Shown here one piece after another: positions 31,891 to 45,762 of a stretch of DNA of 64,000 nt. The DNA is from Phytophthora colocasiae (Eukaryota; Oomycota; Peronosporomycetes; Peronosporales; Peronosporaceae): contig JAGKQI010000043.1 of assembly GCA_018806915.1 (NCBI GenBank), positions 868,001-932,000 on the forward strand, given 5' to 3'. Below the pieces are notes generated by a model. That model saw only the letters and a list, made by a program, of their open reading frames with translations. It did no database searches and had not been told where the DNA came from. Made by a program: the position numbers and the translations under genes. How positions within the stretch are numbered: position 1 is the first letter of the stretch; every line of letters begins with the position of its first letter.

Positions 31891-33221
31891 CTAGTGTAAA
31901 CGCGATCGCTTACTTGGCGGGATCTCATAACTCTCACTCGGCTTTTCTTCTTTGTGATGAGTCGCGCTGTAGCGCCAACCATCGCTTCGGTATTCAAGAG
32001 GGGATTCATCATAGTAACCCACAAAGACTTGGCACGCCCCACCCACACCCTTTACAACGATCTTGTTGCACGAGTCGAGATCAGGACAGACAACAATGTA
32101 GATCGGTGACTCAAAACCTTTTGCAGTGAAAAGTTTGATCAGTGGCTTCAACTGCTTCTCATCGACAGTGTGTTGCTGTCCAACCGCTAGATGAATGAAA
32201 GCCACTCGACGCTTCTTGTTGGAGGAAGAAGGCTTGAGTTTCGCAATGCCATCAATATTCGGGAAATCGTCACAGTAGGGATACCAATACGACAACGAAT
32301 CCTCGTCTCTCCACTTCTTCAGCTCCTTCTCCTCAAAGCCATACCATGTTGCAGTTTCAGAGCAGAAAGCTTCCCCTTCCTTCAGATCCAACTGAACCTT
32401 GTCCACCACCTGCCGTACTTTACTACGCTTGAGTGGATCGTATTCCGATACGTGCAGGGTCAAGTCATTATCGACGGCCAAGCGATGAAAACAAATCTCG
32501 AAAACGGTGCCAGCAAGAGCGTCATGACCAGCTCCTTGAGCCCAGCGAAGACAACGAAGAAGCTCTTCCGACCGAAGTTGCTGTGAGAGCAAGAGAACTG
32601 CGTACTCCGAATCGATGACTCTCTCCCAATGCGAACGGAACAGATAATTCTCGAGGTCTTGCGTGTTCTTGACGTACGTACGTGCGGCGCAACTTATCAA
32701 CGTGATAGCTCCCAGAAACGACATTCCGAGGATAGAGAGCCAATAGGTTTTTCACTTGCGTGCACACAGTAGAAACTATTATCCGCATGTCCTCGAGAAA
32801 GTTTGCCGTCTCTTTTGCAAATATCCGAACGGATCCACCAGAGATGTAAAATCGGTCTTCCATGTCTTCCGTTTGAAATTTGTAAACTTTATTTCCCAAT
32901 TTGAAGAGGTCCTGCTTCTTCCAACACGGTAATAGACAGCGATACGCTTCCTCATCCCATCTTTGCTTCAGCTCCGCTTGCTGCGATGTCGCTAGCATTC
33001 TGAACGTGATCAGCCCAGGTGGAATACTTTCATACTCAAGTCCATCCAGCAATAGCCACACGTTGGAACGTTTATCGAGCTCTGAGTAAATGGCCACGGC
33101 ACACTCAGGTGAGCATATCTGCACCGTGAAAAACACAACTTTACCCTCTTGATATCCAAGATACAAGAGGCAGTAACCCTGGTCCACTTTGGTCGACCGA
33201 CGATACACCAGCACATTCTTC
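31891..33221 (-). pseudogene. CRN effector copy 4, N-terminal part removed by LTR
   Basis: It begins at the LTR edge, at the same codon as copy 2 (just after the P-loop), and runs through the Walker B-like LLLDGLEYE to the C-terminal PPSKRSRLH. A 4-bp ACGT duplication near 32683 puts the second half (32724-31891) in another frame. The secretion/translocation module is missing. The 3' side abuts COG3, as for copy 6. Confidence 0.88.
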
Positions 33222-33721
33222 TGTCGCGACCCCTTTTCGGTGGGTCACTAAGGATCGGGTACCCGCGGGCTGTTTGAAGAGTACGGACCCGGACGGGGTG
33301 CACGAAGACTAGACTAGTAGTAGAAGAGTAGACGAGAGTGTAAAATGCAAAAGTTCTTGTTCTGGCTTGTTATTCAGCAGGTAAATTCGAGACTCTGACT
33401 AGATTCACGCGAGGTCTTGACCAGCACTTGTAGGGATGACACACCTCCAACTTGGATGACCTAGAGACCGAGAGGCGACCTCCGTCTTCAGCGCGAAGAG
33501 CACGCAAGAGGTACTTAGAAGTAGTTCACGTTCTATGTCCGTCGTCCAAGAGAGCGAACAGAGTAGACGAAAGTAGACCTCGGACAGTAAACTAGGCCCA
33601 CCGGCCACTTCAGTGTATGGTCACAACGCTCAGCATCGTGGTGAACTCGAAGTCGACAATGTCGACGGACAAGAAGCACAACCGAAGCTGGTTCACACGT
33701 AGAATTCCCGGGTACGGGACA
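33222..33721 (-). repeat. LTR of TR-GAG element, copy 2, left
   Basis: TGTC...GACA, 500 bp, nearly identical to 15490-15990. Confidence 0.9.
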
Positions 33722-35670
33722 TACTCCCCGACCAAAACGTTGAACGTCCTCGTTCAACTCGGTAGGTCTTGTTGTCCAGTGTGACACTGGCCGACGTAGA
33801 GTTCACCGCAGTAAAGATACAGTCGAAGTAATTGAACCACTCGAAACGCACAGATAGTGGATCAGGTAGGAAGTAGCAGAGTATCGGACAGGATAGATCA
33901 AAGGGTGAATATTCCGCACGGCCGGACCGAACAATTCACATTCAAGAGGTCCCCACAGTCAGGATCACTTCACACTTCAACTTCGAACTCACAATTAGAA
34001 GGATTAGTCGATGTCGCTCGAACAGGATAGAGTACTTCCCTCGAAAAACAGGTAGTCACTTGGAGTAGTAGTAGTGGCCCAGAATCCTTGTCAAAGAGAA
34101 CCATCTGGTATTGTCAGGACACGGCTGCCATAAGCCTCAGCGAGTCATTGAAGAGAGCCCCACCGCTTGTCCAGAAGTAACACTTCTCAAAGTCACTTCA
34201 CCGAGCAGTCTCACGACACTCAGTCACTTATCCAGGTAGTTACTGCTGATCAACTCTACCCGCGACTGAAATAATTGATGCCGATCTACGCTGACGTGAA
34301 CACTGGCTGAAGTAAAGTACTTGCGGAATGAACGACTTGCTACCTTTCGACTCTGACGTGAACACTGGCTGAAGTAAAGTACTTGCGGAATGAACTACTT
34401 GCTATCTTTCAACTCTGACGTGAACACTGGCTGAAGTGAAGTACTTGCGGAATGAACAACTCGCTACCTTTCGACTCTGACGTGAACACTGGCTGAAGTA
34501 AAGTACTTGCGGAATGAACTACTTGCTACCTTTCAACTCTGACGTGAACACTGGCTGAAGTGAAGTACTTGCGGAATGAACGACTTGCTACCTTTTGACT
34601 CTGACGTGAACACTGGCTGAAGTGAAGTACTTGCGGAATGAACTACTTACTATATTTCGACTCTGACGTGAGCACGGACCAAAGTTGCTGGCGTTCGACT
34701 CCACAAGTGACAGAAGCACTAGTAGCCTGGAGTACTAGTTGCCTGAAGTACTAGCTGTCTGGAGTACCAATTGCCTGAAGCACTAGCTGTCTGGAGTACT
34801 TGTTGCCTGGGGTACTTGCTGCCTGAACTACCTGGATCTGACTGGTCTACTTGCAGTCATGCGTTTTGGACGAGAATACTGACTGAATTACTTGGACCTT
34901 GGATTCGAAGTGAGCTCTAGCTACTTGCTGCTACCAGGACTTGAAGCGAAACACTGGCGCTGAGAGTGAAGTCGAAGTACTGAGTGGAACTCAAGTTGAA
35001 GTGAGCAGAGGTTGTGTCTGATGAGCCCACTTAGAGAAGCGGCTTTGATACCCTCTTGCTCATGTGACTTCGAGATGAGTGGCTGGTAGAACATCTACTT
35101 CGTGATGAGTGACTGGCCGAGCCACTTCTAACTACTTCGTGATGAGTGACTGGTTTGAGCTTGGAACATCCTTCAGTCAGCGGATGGAGGAGTCGATCAC
35201 CGGCGGCTACTTAGGTCAGTGACGGAGTCGATCAAACTCGACTACTTCAATCGGTGACGAAGTAGATCACCAGCGGCTACTTCGGTTCGTGGCGGAGTCG
35301 ATCAAAATCAACTACTTTGGTCAGTGAATGAGTCGATCAGCAGCAGGTACTTCAGGTATGTGGTACTCCCCGACCACGACCAAACCATCACTTCGAAAAC
35401 TCCATGATAAAGTTGCAGCCTCCCCGACCAAGACTTGACTCACTCCAACTAACAGTCGAGATCGATCAATACATCACCCCGCGACTTCATCCACTTGACA
35501 TCTCACTCAGCCATACTGGTAGTCACTGTGGGCTCACTTCATGAGTCATCGACTATCTTGTCGAGTCCAGTCCACTTCGCAGTCACAGCTGCAACCAGGA
35601 TTACTAGTCCCCCGGGATCGAATACTCTAGTCTGCACTCTGTCCACTCCAGTTGTGCCCACTTCCCAACT
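33722..35670. other. Non-coding interior of TR-GAG copy 2 with inverted block
   Basis: 34240-35169 is the reverse complement of 16508-17499. The flanking text (CCAGGTAG on the left, CCTTCAGTCAGCGG on the right) is in the same orientation in both copies. It contains six 62-bp repeat units. No gene is seen. Confidence 0.8.
34300..34680. repeat. 62-bp tandem repeat, six units
   Basis: Units contain AAGTACTTGCGGAATGAA and ACTCTGACGTGAACACTGG. It is the reverse complement of the array in copy 1, one unit shorter. Confidence 0.9.
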
Positions 35671-35672
35671 AG

Positions 35673-37488
35673 TCACAATCGTCTCAGTCCCTCTGGTAGT
35701 AGTCGGCTCACTCCGTTTGCCATGTGCGTCTGTCTGGGTTGCGTCCGGGAACTCTCCGTAAGTATTCGATGTAGCTGTTGACTCCCAGTCCCGTTGGTAG
35801 TATTTAATCCACTTAGTAGTTCGTGTTGCTCTTCTCCTAGAGCGTTTAGGGCAATCACCTCTTTTCCCAGCACAGTCACTTCGTCTTCGTTCGACTCTTC
35901 AAACTTGGCAGTCACACTCTCATACATGTAGTCACTCCTCTTTTGAGGCTCGACGCCCCGTTGGTCACCACGCTCCCATCCTCTGCTAGGACAGTCCGTC
36001 GTCCTTAGGTCTTGATATGCAGGTTCGGTAGTAGTAGTAGTAGTTGTTGTTGTTTTCGCAGCACGGGTCTTGTCACAAAAGTTCCGTTGAGTTCTACGAA
36101 TGAGGTGTTTCACGCCGTTTGATACTGTGTCGGACCTCGTTCCTGGCTCCATCATCAGACCACTCGCGTAAGTGTTCATCCAGCACGCATTTACTCCTTC
36201 ACACAGTCTTCGCTCTTCAGTTCCAGACACGTTCACTCCAGTTGTTGTCAGTTCTCTCTTCGTAAGTCGTCCATCTAATTCAGTCTCACTCACTCCAGTT
36301 TCCATCAGTCCACCTTTCACAAGAGCCGCTCCAGTCACTTCGACTCCGCCAAGATACACTTCAGGTAGTGAACTCCTCGAGGTACTTCCACAGACACCTC
36401 CACTTTGAAACAGTAGATGAGTGACTTCATTGTCGTCCACTTCATCTTCATCTAGTTGCTCATCAGCTACTTCTTCGAGTAGGTAGTCCAGTTCGCCATA
36501 AGTAGACGCTCCAGTAGCGACTTCAGTACTGTTCGACCTCCCACTTTTTTGGTTGAGGTTACTCGTCAGGGCTACTTCGTCAGCTCTACCGGCTTCGGGT
36601 ATATCACAGGTCACTTCAGCTGAGTTACTCTTACGGGTTCCATCAGGTAGCTCGGACACCAGTCATTTCGGGTAGTTCTTCTCCAGGTGCATCAGATAGA
36701 TGAACTCGCTCACTCGGCACAAACACAGGACACTCCTTCAGGATTTGTCCAGGATTCTCGGAAACACTCACGCTCATCCAAAACGCTCTTCTCGACGGGG
36801 ACTCTCTCGTCAGTGGGGATCGCAGTCACTGTCACTTGCTCACTGGTGCACTTCTGTTCATTTCTCCCTAGATTCACCGTAGCTCCAAACTTCGATTTAG
36901 TCACTCGGTCGTTGAGGACTACTCTCGTTGGGCAGTCGACGGCAGCGTGGCCAGCAACTTCACACAGGAAACACGTTCGACTCAAGACTGGTAACTGCAC
37001 CACACCTTCACTCGGAAACACTTGGTACAGGGACTGTGACAGGTGACTCGGTGGGAAGTCATCAACTCCAAGTACTCCAAGACCGAGTAGTCTTCAAGAA
37101 CTTGGACTAGTTCGTAACTGGTTACTTGTTGCAACTCGAACTCAACTTGATGAACTGGACGAACTTGTCTGTTTCCGAAGTCAAACACGGGTGCACTAGA
37201 GGCAGAGTAGACTGTACAGTTATGGTAGGATGGAATGGCTCTCGGGAAAGGCGACGGATCACTTCGAAACTGGTTCTTCAAGTAGTACTGTGGTAGGGTT
37301 TGGAGTGCTTGGGAGTACTCGAACTGGTATTGATGAGAATCCGACGGTTGAGATGAGATGACTTGCGGTAGCACTCCGTAAGATAGCATGGTCAGTCCAC
37401 TCAAATTGGACCCCTCACTCGTTGAACTCCCTGAGTCACTCTCGCGCGTAACTCGGAAATCACTCTCATCACTAGTTGTGAGTTGCAT
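35673..37488 (-). pseudogene. Gag-like gene of TR-GAG copy 2
   Basis: This copy is better preserved than copy 1. A 168-codon piece (37488-36982) overlaps a 103-codon piece (37021-36710) that has the CFLCEVAGHAAVDC zinc knuckle. A 328-codon open frame follows (36659-35673); it is acidic, Ser/Thr-rich and of unknown fold. The first two are out of frame with each other near 37010, so at least one shift remains. No polymerase genes follow, so any movement would need another element's enzymes. Confidence 0.65.
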
Positions 37489-37853
37489 CTTGGTTTCTTC
37501 TGTCAGGACTACTTATTCTAACACTCCCGCCCAGGTAATCAACTTCTTGTTACCGAACCCACACAACTGGTTGGTACTGCAAAGTAACTCGTCTACTTGA
37601 GTAGATCTTCACAGGTAGTTCACTTCGGACCACTTCCACACACAAGAAGACGCTTTCCGAATCGGAGTTGGTCCCGACCTCAGGTGTAGTCGCCGAGCAC
37701 CTCCTTAGTTGACCCCTGTCGAACTAGCAGCGACGCTTCTCGCAAGTGAAAGCAGCTCCTTCTCCGGATGCACTTATCCGTATGTGTAGTCTTCGTCAGT
37801 GAGCACCGTGCGACTCCTACTCCGGCGGACGAGTACCCTGCTTCTCCACCACT

Positions 37854-38353
37854 TGTCGCGACCCCTTTTCGGTGGGTCACTAAGGATCGGGTACCCGCGG
37901 GCTGTTTGAAGAGTACGGACCCGGACGGGGTGCACGAAGACTAGACTAGTAGTAGAAGAGTAGACGAGAGTGTAAAATGCAAAAGTTCTTGTTCTGGCTT
38001 GTTATTCAGCAGGTAAATTCGAGACTCTGACTAGATTCACGCGAGGTCTTGACCAGCACTTGTAGGGATGACACACCTCCAACTTGGATGACCTAGAGAC
38101 CGAGAGGCGACCTCCGTCCTCAGCGCGAAGAGCACGCAAGAGGTACTTAGAAGTAGTTCACGTTCTATGTCCGTCGTCCAAGAGAGCGAACAGAGTAGAC
38201 GAAAGTAGACCTCGGACAGTAAACTAGGCCCACCGGCCACTTCAGTGTATGGTCACAACGCTCAGCATCGTGGTGAACTCGAAGTCGACAATGTCGACGG
38301 ACAAGAAGCACAACCGAAGCTGGTTCACACGTAGAATTCCCGGGTACGGGACA
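37854..38353 (-). repeat. LTR of TR-GAG element, copy 2, right
   Basis: 500 bp, nearly identical to the other three LTRs. Confidence 0.9.
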
Positions 38354-38409
38354 GCCCTCGACACAAGGTAACATAATTACTAGGTTAACTAGATGCTTCA
38401 AATGTGTTC

Positions 38410-40450
38410 CTAGTGTAAACGCGATCGCTTACTTGGCGGGATCTCATAACTCTCACTCGGCTTTTCTTCTTTGTGATGAGGCGCGCTGTAGCGCCAACCA
38501 TCGCTTCGGTATTCAAGAGGGGATTCATCATAGTAACCCACAAAGACTTGGCACGCCCCACCCACACCCTTTACAACGATCTTGTTGCACGAGTCAAGAT
38601 CAGGACAGACAACAATGTAGATCGGTGACTCAAAACCTTTCGCAGTGAAAATCTTGATAAGTGGCTTCAACTGCTTCTCATCGACAATGTGTTGCTGTCC
38701 AACCGCTAGATGAATGAAAGCCTCGACGCTTCTTGTTGGAGGAAGAAGGCTTGAGCTTCACAATGCCATCAATATTCGGGAAATCGTCACAGTAGGGATA
38801 CCAATACGACAACGAATCCTCGTCTCTCCACTTCTTCAGCTCCTTCTCCTCAAAGCCATACCATGTTGCAGTTTCAGAGCAGAAAGCTTCCCCTTCCTTC
38901 AGATCCAACTGAACCTTGTCCACCACCTGCCGTTCTTTACTACGCTTGAGTGGATCGTATTCCGATACGTACAGGATCAAGTCATTATCGACGGCCAAGC
39001 GATGAAAACAAATCTCAAAAACGGTGCCAGCAAGAGCGTCATGACCAGCACCTTGAGCCCAGCGAAGACAGCGAAGAAGCTCTTCCGACAGAAGTTGCTG
39101 TGAGAGCAAGAGAACTGCGTACTCCGAATCGATGACTCTCTCCCAATGCGAACGGAACAGATAGTTCTCGGAGTCTTTAATGTTCTTGACGAACGTGCGG
39201 CGCAACTTATCAACGTGATAGCTCCCAGAATCGACATTCCGAGGATAGAGAGCCAATAGGTTTTTCACTTGCGTGCACACAGTAGAAACTATTATCCGCA
39301 TGTCCTCGAGAAAGTTTGCCGTCTCTTTTGCAAATATCCGAACGGATCCACCAGAGATGTAAAATCGGTCTTCCATGTCTTCCGTTTGAAATTTGTAAAC
39401 TTTATTTCCCAATTTGAAGAGGTCCTGCTTCTTCCAACACGGTAGTAGACAGTGATACGCTTCCTCATCCCATCTTTGCTTCAGCTCCGCTTGCTGCGAT
39501 GTCGCCAGCATTCTGAACGTGATCAGCCCAGGTGGAATACTTTCATACTCAAGTCCATCCAGCAATAGCCACACGTTGGAATGTTTATCGAGCTCTGAGT
39601 AAATGGCCACGGCACACTCAGGCGAGCATATCTGCACCGTGAAAAACACAACTTTACCCTCTTGATATCCAAGATACAAGAGGCAGTAACCCTGGTCCAC
39701 TTTGGTCGACCGACGATACACCAGCACATTCTTCTTGTGTTTGAGAACGAGGAAGAACGCCATCACAATCAACAGCGTCGACTTGCCAATTCCAGGAGAC
39801 CCCACAAGGACACATTTGTCGTAGGAGGAACTACCTGAAGACTCTCGGAACCATCGTCTCAAAAGGATCGACGCTACTTGCTTCTCCTCCTCTCGCCAGA
39901 AGATTTTCTTCTTCGCCGTGCGTCCACCACAGGACTCCATAATCTGCCAGATCAAAGGAATCTTACGAACTTTGCCAGCTTTCCATTCATCCAACGAACA
40001 CTCTGCCAGGTACTGCTTCCAGTTTTTCAAGGGGTTAAATTCTGGGATTTGTACTGCTGGAGCTAAAGCGAGTCCTTGAGGTGGATCTTGAGGTGGAATC
40101 ACCACCAGCACGTGAACCACTTTCTCTGTGGGTAAGATTCCAGTCCCAAGGAGCTCGGAATCGTTTAGCTTCCAATTCCCGCGCATCTTTTTATACGGAG
40201 TAACATCCCCACTCAGAAGCACCGCATCCAGAGAATCAAGAGAATCGTCGTTTTTCAGCCACGCGCCGTTCTTCTTCGCCAGGAAGAGTTTAAGCGTATG
40301 AGATGAAAACTTCACATCGTCATTCACCTCCTTGATGGCCTCTTTCAACTTGGTGACAGACGCATCCGCATCGATGTCCACATCAAATACTTCTTCCGCT
40401 TCACCAACGATGACGCAGCATAATTCACCATCCTTCCTCCAGACTGACAA
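38410..40450 (-). pseudogene. CRN effector copy 5, single C-terminal frameshift
   Basis: 590 codons are open from MSVWRKDG at 40450. They include LKLFLAKK, HVLVVIPP, the GSPGIGKST P-loop and the LLLDGLEYE Walker B-like segment. A 2-bp deletion near 38722 (GCCTCGACG where others have GCCACTCGACG) sends it into a short wrong tail that stops at 38678. The true C-terminus (38670-38410, ending PPSKRSRLH) continues in another frame. It lacks the ACGT duplication of copies 2-4. The N-terminal effector module, the P-loop and about 570 residues are intact, so a truncated product is possible. Confidence 0.88.
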
Positions 40451-40727
40451 TTCTTATCCATGCGTATTGTGAAATGGAAGAGAAAAACTTCTTAAGAAGA
40501 AATGAAATGTTGCGAACGCATTCTCCATTCTACGGAATTTCTCTGAACAGGTCAAGTTGATTGAAGTGTGTATACTACCCTGTTTTATCCGGATATCCTC
40601 GTTAAAAGCGATATTTTACAACAAAACCTGGCACCATGGGCGTCACCCGCGGCGTCCGGGAGACGCGTCTTACAGCTTCCCAGTAGGCGCTTCTGCACTC
40701 GCTAGAACGTCAAGTGCAGCTCAAGAC
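40451..40727. other. Spacer between CRN copy 5 and copia copy 2
   Basis: It is the second copy of 22775-23051. It holds no supported gene. Confidence 0.5.
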
Positions 40728-40954
40728 TGTTGCAGTATGCTCTTTGTCATACAATATTACGATCCACCCTCTGTAAGTAGATAACTATGGATTCCACTAT
40801 AGTTATAGTATCTACTAGTACAGATATGCCAGAACCAACAGTTCTGACAGTGCACACGCCAGGAACTCTAACTGCTAAATCTACCACTTCGTCTTTCACA
40901 GACTACAACAAACATCTCTTCTTTCTACACTACTTACGCTACTCGCCAGAGGTT

Positions 40955-43900
40955 ATGAGCCCAAGACAAGCCTCAAGCGACGACTTCCCACGACTCATCG
41001 GCGCCGAGAACTTCGACATGTGGAAGGCTCGCGTGTGCGCAGCACTCGATGGCAAGCACCTGCTCGGCTACGTGAAGCAGCTCGACTACGATGGTGTGTC
41101 AGAAGAAGAGAGTGAAGAGAGCGCTAGTGACATGTCCGACGATGATGATCCTCCTGTCAAGGCCACCAAGGATGCTGAAGTCGACTCTGACGCTGTGGAC
41201 TACGAGGAGAGCGATGACGAGCTAAAGCCGCCCTCGGACTCTGATGATGACTCTGGAGCCAGCTCAGATGGATCGATCAAGCGCAAGGACCTTCCAGCCG
41301 TCCGACCGTTCAACTCGCGTGAAGCTCGCCGAGCACGTAAGCACCTGACGAAAGAGAAGCCTCAGCCTCTTAGCCAGCGTGAGCGCCGTCGCCAAGAAGC
41401 CAAGACCAAAGCCTTCTTGATGAAGACGATGGACAACATGCACGTGCGGCTGGTCAAGAATCTCACGACTTCCTACGAGATTTTCAACTACATCTGCCAG
41501 AAGTACGAGGGAGCAGCCTTTCACGGTGACCCGTACTTCATCCAACACTACTTGATGGAGATCAAGTATGAGGAAGGATCCGACTTGACTGAATTCTTTC
41601 TCAAACTCGAGAACGCGATGAAAGCCGCGTCAGAAGCCACCGAGTCGGTGATGACCGAGGGACAGAAGTCCATCTACCTGTTTCATTCGATGCCCAAGTC
41701 GTGGAAGGATGATCTCCGCATTTGGAAGGGCCAACGGAAGTATATCCCGTATGAAGATCTCAAGCAGAGTATCGAAGGCAAGGTTCGCGACCTCCAAGCT
41801 CAGGAGCGCTACACCTTGGCCAAGGGTACCCCTGAGACTCCTGCAACCAAGGGTGAGCGAGCTCTTGTGGCAACTGGGCCTTCTGCATCACATGCTCCAG
41901 AGCGCGGCAATACTAATATCTGCTCGTACTGTGATCGCCCACGCCACAACATTCGCCAGTGCCGCGGTCTCCAAAAAGACCTGCGTGATGGACGAGTGAA
42001 GGCTGGAACGGTACTCCCTGCTAATTTTGCTTTCAAGGGTAACTTGAAGCGCGACCATCCGTATCGGAACTCGAACAACGGGCGCAGCTACAAGGGAAAT
42101 AACAACCGAGACTTCACGGGCAACAACGGTGGCAACAACAAGAAACACGGGAACGGTGGCAAACAACGTGGTCAAGAGCGCTACAAGGGCCGCCCTCTCG
42201 AGTCAGACAATGACGACGATGATGACAACGACAGTGAATATGGCAACCGTAAGGTGTCTCGCCAAGGACGTCGTGATACCGGTCTCATTGCTGTCGCCAC
42301 CACAGTCAATCCCCAGTTTAGCCTTACCGCTCAAGCCAAGGTTGAACCTGACCCCACCTGGATGATCGACTCTGGCTGCACACGCCATGTGTCCCATGAA
42401 TCCCAGCGGTTTACTGACATCACCACTAGTGGTGGATCGATCACGGTTGGCGGAAACAACCAGATCCCCATTGAAGGCATTGGATGGGTCGAACTGCAAG
42501 TCTCTGACTCCAAAGGGCAACATGCAGAAGCTTATCCTTCATGGTGTCCTGTACGCTCCCCAGCTCCAATTCCTGCTGTCAACTCCAGCAGCCGTGAAGC
42601 ACGACTTTCGCTTCAGCTTTGACCGCAAGCAGTGCGCTATGCAAACCGACCAGCGCTTCAAGATCAAGGCACTCATGGCTAACAACACGGACCTGTATCA
42701 GTTCAAAGCCAAACCAGCGGCACCACCAGCGGCACGTATTGCCTCAGGTAAGCAACGTTCATTTCTGCTTTTACATAAACGCCTTCGACATCCTAACGTT
42801 CGTGTCTTGAATGACCTATCTAGGAGCCAAGCCATACATGGACTCGATGAATCTGTACCTCTAGGTTCTAAGACAGATTTCTTCTGTGTTGCATGCACGT
42901 TAGCGAAGTCACACCGCTCCCCCTTTTACTCTAATAGAGTTGTTAAACGTGCCACAAGACCTTTGTCAAAAGTCCATTCTGATATCTGTGGTCCACTTCC
43001 TGTGCCTAGCCTTACTGGTTGTCGTTACTTCTTGATCTTTATCGATGACTTTTCTCGATTTATGTTTACTTATGCAATTAAGAACCGTAGCGAGTTGTAC
43101 GACTGCTACGAAGACTTCAGGAAGAAAGCCCTGAACATCTTTAGACAAGACATCTCTGTCATTGAGTACACGTTCAGTGCTGAAGACGATAAGTCTCACG
43201 AAAATTTCGAGATTCAACGTCTCCAAGCAGACAATGCGAAAGAGTACGAGAAGCTGGGTCGAATCATCTTTAAAAAGTATGGGACTCATGCACAATTCAC
43301 CAACGCGTACACTCCTCAGCAGAATGGAGTTGCTGAACGCCGCATGCGGACTATCATGGAGCGTGTCCGAGCCCTTCTACTTGACGGCAAACTCTCCAAG
43401 AGATTGTGGGCCGAGTGTGTCTGTCACGTGACAACTCTCATCAACATGACGCCTAGCTCTAAGACGGACGGTCGAACCCCGTACGAGCTTTGGTACAACC
43501 GAATACCCTCGATGCAATACATCAAAGGCTTTGGATGTAGTGGATATGTCCACATCACGGAGCAATACCGAGGCAAACTCGACGCTAGAGCCCGTTTGTG
43601 CATGTATCTCGGCGTACCTGACCACAAGAAAGGATATCGTCTGATGGACATTAACACACATGCCATTGTGTATAGTCGTGATGTAGTTTTTAAAGAGGAC
43701 GAATTTCCCCCTCTCACAGGCGTGACGTCTACACCAGAGCCCACACAACCCACCAACAGGCAGCAACCTGCTGAACCTGTACCTGTACCTGCGTCACCTG
43801 CACCTGCTGTTCTGTCACCACAAGAGCATGAAACCGAGCCTGAATCAGAACCAGTGACGACACCATTACCCACTTCAGGTCCTGCAACGGGAACCGTACC

Positions 43901-45762
43901 AGATACAGCCAACAAACGGGTACTACCCTCTTTGAGGGAGGCTATTGATCGAACAGCCATTCATTACTCATTTCGAACGGAGACGGACTCTGATCCTCCG
44001 CACACTTCAGCTCCTAAGCGACCCCGCCTCACTGCGGAAGCCACTAACGCACGACTCAACACTGAGGAAGTCTGTGACGTAACCCTCAACTCTGAGGAAG
44101 ACAGCCACGAACAGGAGCAACGTCAGCATTTACTGTACACATTACTAGCTATTCGGTATGTGTCAGAGCCCACTACGTATCGGGAAGCATTGAAGTCTTC
44201 CCACGCTAACCAGTGGCATTCAGCAGCTAAATCGGAATACAAGTCCCTCATGGACAATAACACTTGGGTGTTGGTAACCCCTCCTAAAAGGAGGAAGATC
44301 TTGAGTAGCCGATGGGTCTTCGTATATACCGGCACTGACGAAATTGACCGCTTTAAGGCGCGTCTGGTGATCAAAGGGTTCCTACAGGAATTTGGCATCG
44401 ACTACAATGAGATTTTCTCACCTGTCATCAGGATGGAGGTACTCAGACTACTGCTTACTATTGCAGCTCTTCTCGACCTTGAAGTCCACCAAATGGATGT
44501 CAAAACAGCATTCCTTAATGGCTATTTGGAAGAAGAGATCTACATGGCTCAACCGGAAGGTTTCAAAATCCCGGGCAAGGAGCATCTAGTGTGCAAACTT
44601 CTTAAGAGCTTATACGGGTTAAAACAAGCACCCCGTGTCTGGTACCAAACCTTGTCTGCCTTTTTAGAGAGCCTTGGGTTTCTGAAACTCATTAAAGATC
44701 GATGTGTCTTTCGACGCACTGTTGACAACGTCACTTGTTATATTGCAGTGTACGTTGACGTCTTACTGATCATTGCGCCTACACCAGCACTCGTGAAATC
44801 AGCCCTGAAAAAACGATTTTCCATGTCAGATTTAGGGGAGGTGAAGTACTTACTCGGCTGGTCCATTCAACGTGACCGTAATAACCGAACGATGTTTATC
44901 CACCAACACAAGTACGCTACGAAGGTCATCGACCGCTTCAGCGACTACATTCCGTACCCTATTGCAACACCAGCAGAACGGAACGCCAAACTCTCCGTAA
45001 GCAGCCAACCTAGCAGTGAGCAAGAGAAAGATGCGATGAAATCTATTCCGTATCGCCAAGCGGTAGGCAGTGTCATGTATCTAATGGTTGGGACACGACC
45101 CGACGGCATTCTACATGCGTGAGGTCAGTCAATTCCTAGCCAATCCAGGCATGGAACACTGGAAAGCAGTCATTCGTGGACTAAAATTTCTGTCAGGAAC
45201 GAAAGAATATGGTCTCCTTCTGGGAGGCTCGTCCGACGTTACCTCGGAGAACCTAGCCGACAAGCTACTTGCCTACAGTGACTCTGACTATGCTAACAGC
45301 CCCGACACGAGTCGATCCGTCGGTGGATATGTGACTATTCTCGCAAGTAGTCCAATCTCATGGCTCTCCCGGAAGCACCACACTGTGGTTCTCTCAACTA
45401 CAGAGGCAGAATATATCGCCCTGTGTCACTGCATGCAAGAGATGATTTTCCTCAAACTTCTCCTCAAAGAATTTGGCTTTGCTACAACGCAGGCCAACAT
45501 CATTTATGAAGACAACCAAAGCTGCATCAAAATCTGTTACAATCCCGAACTTCACGGACGATCAAAGCATATACACGTACGATACTGTTTCGTGCAAGAA
45601 AAGGTAGAGAGGCATGAATTCAACGTCACCTACTGCAATACAGAAAGAGATATAATGATAGCTGACATCTTCACTAAAGCTTTAGACAAGCACCAGTTCA
45701 GAGAACTAAGGGCCAAGCTCAGGATAAAGCCCCTGAAAGCTGGATCCGGCCACTCAGTATAG
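40955..45762 (+). pseudogene. Copia gag-pol, copy 2
   Basis: Gag to protease is one open frame to about 42620 and includes the acidic segment deleted in copy 1. An extra G near 42516 shifts it, so integrase and reverse transcriptase (42387-45122) are in the next frame. A second shift near 45110 separates RNase H (45088-45762). Motifs are as in copy 1: CSYCDRPRHNIRQC, DSGCTRH, QQNGVAERR, MDVKTAFLNG, STTEAEYIA. The RT box reads YVDV, not YVDD, in both copies, so a catalytic Asp was lost before the duplication. Nine bases are missing in frame near 44795. Two frameshifts and the YVDV box make it inactive. Confidence 0.9.

Larger units (their letters stand above)
33222..38353 (-). mobile_element. 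Non-autonomous LTR retrotransposon (TR-GAG type), copy 2
   Basis: LTRs are at 33222-33721 and 37854-38353, with the same outer flanks as copy 1: CRN CATTCTTC on the left and GCCCTCGAC on the right. The interior matches copy 1 except for one inverted block (34240-35169) and small indels. Identical mismatched flanks show that both copies descend from one hybrid element. Confidence 0.87.

Noticed and set aside
32191..32586. Plus-strand open frames of 60-130 codons repeated in every CRN copy (also 21028-21423, 38714-39103, 51401-51796)
   Set aside because: They are the reverse strand of conserved CRN coding sequence and have no recognisable features of their own.
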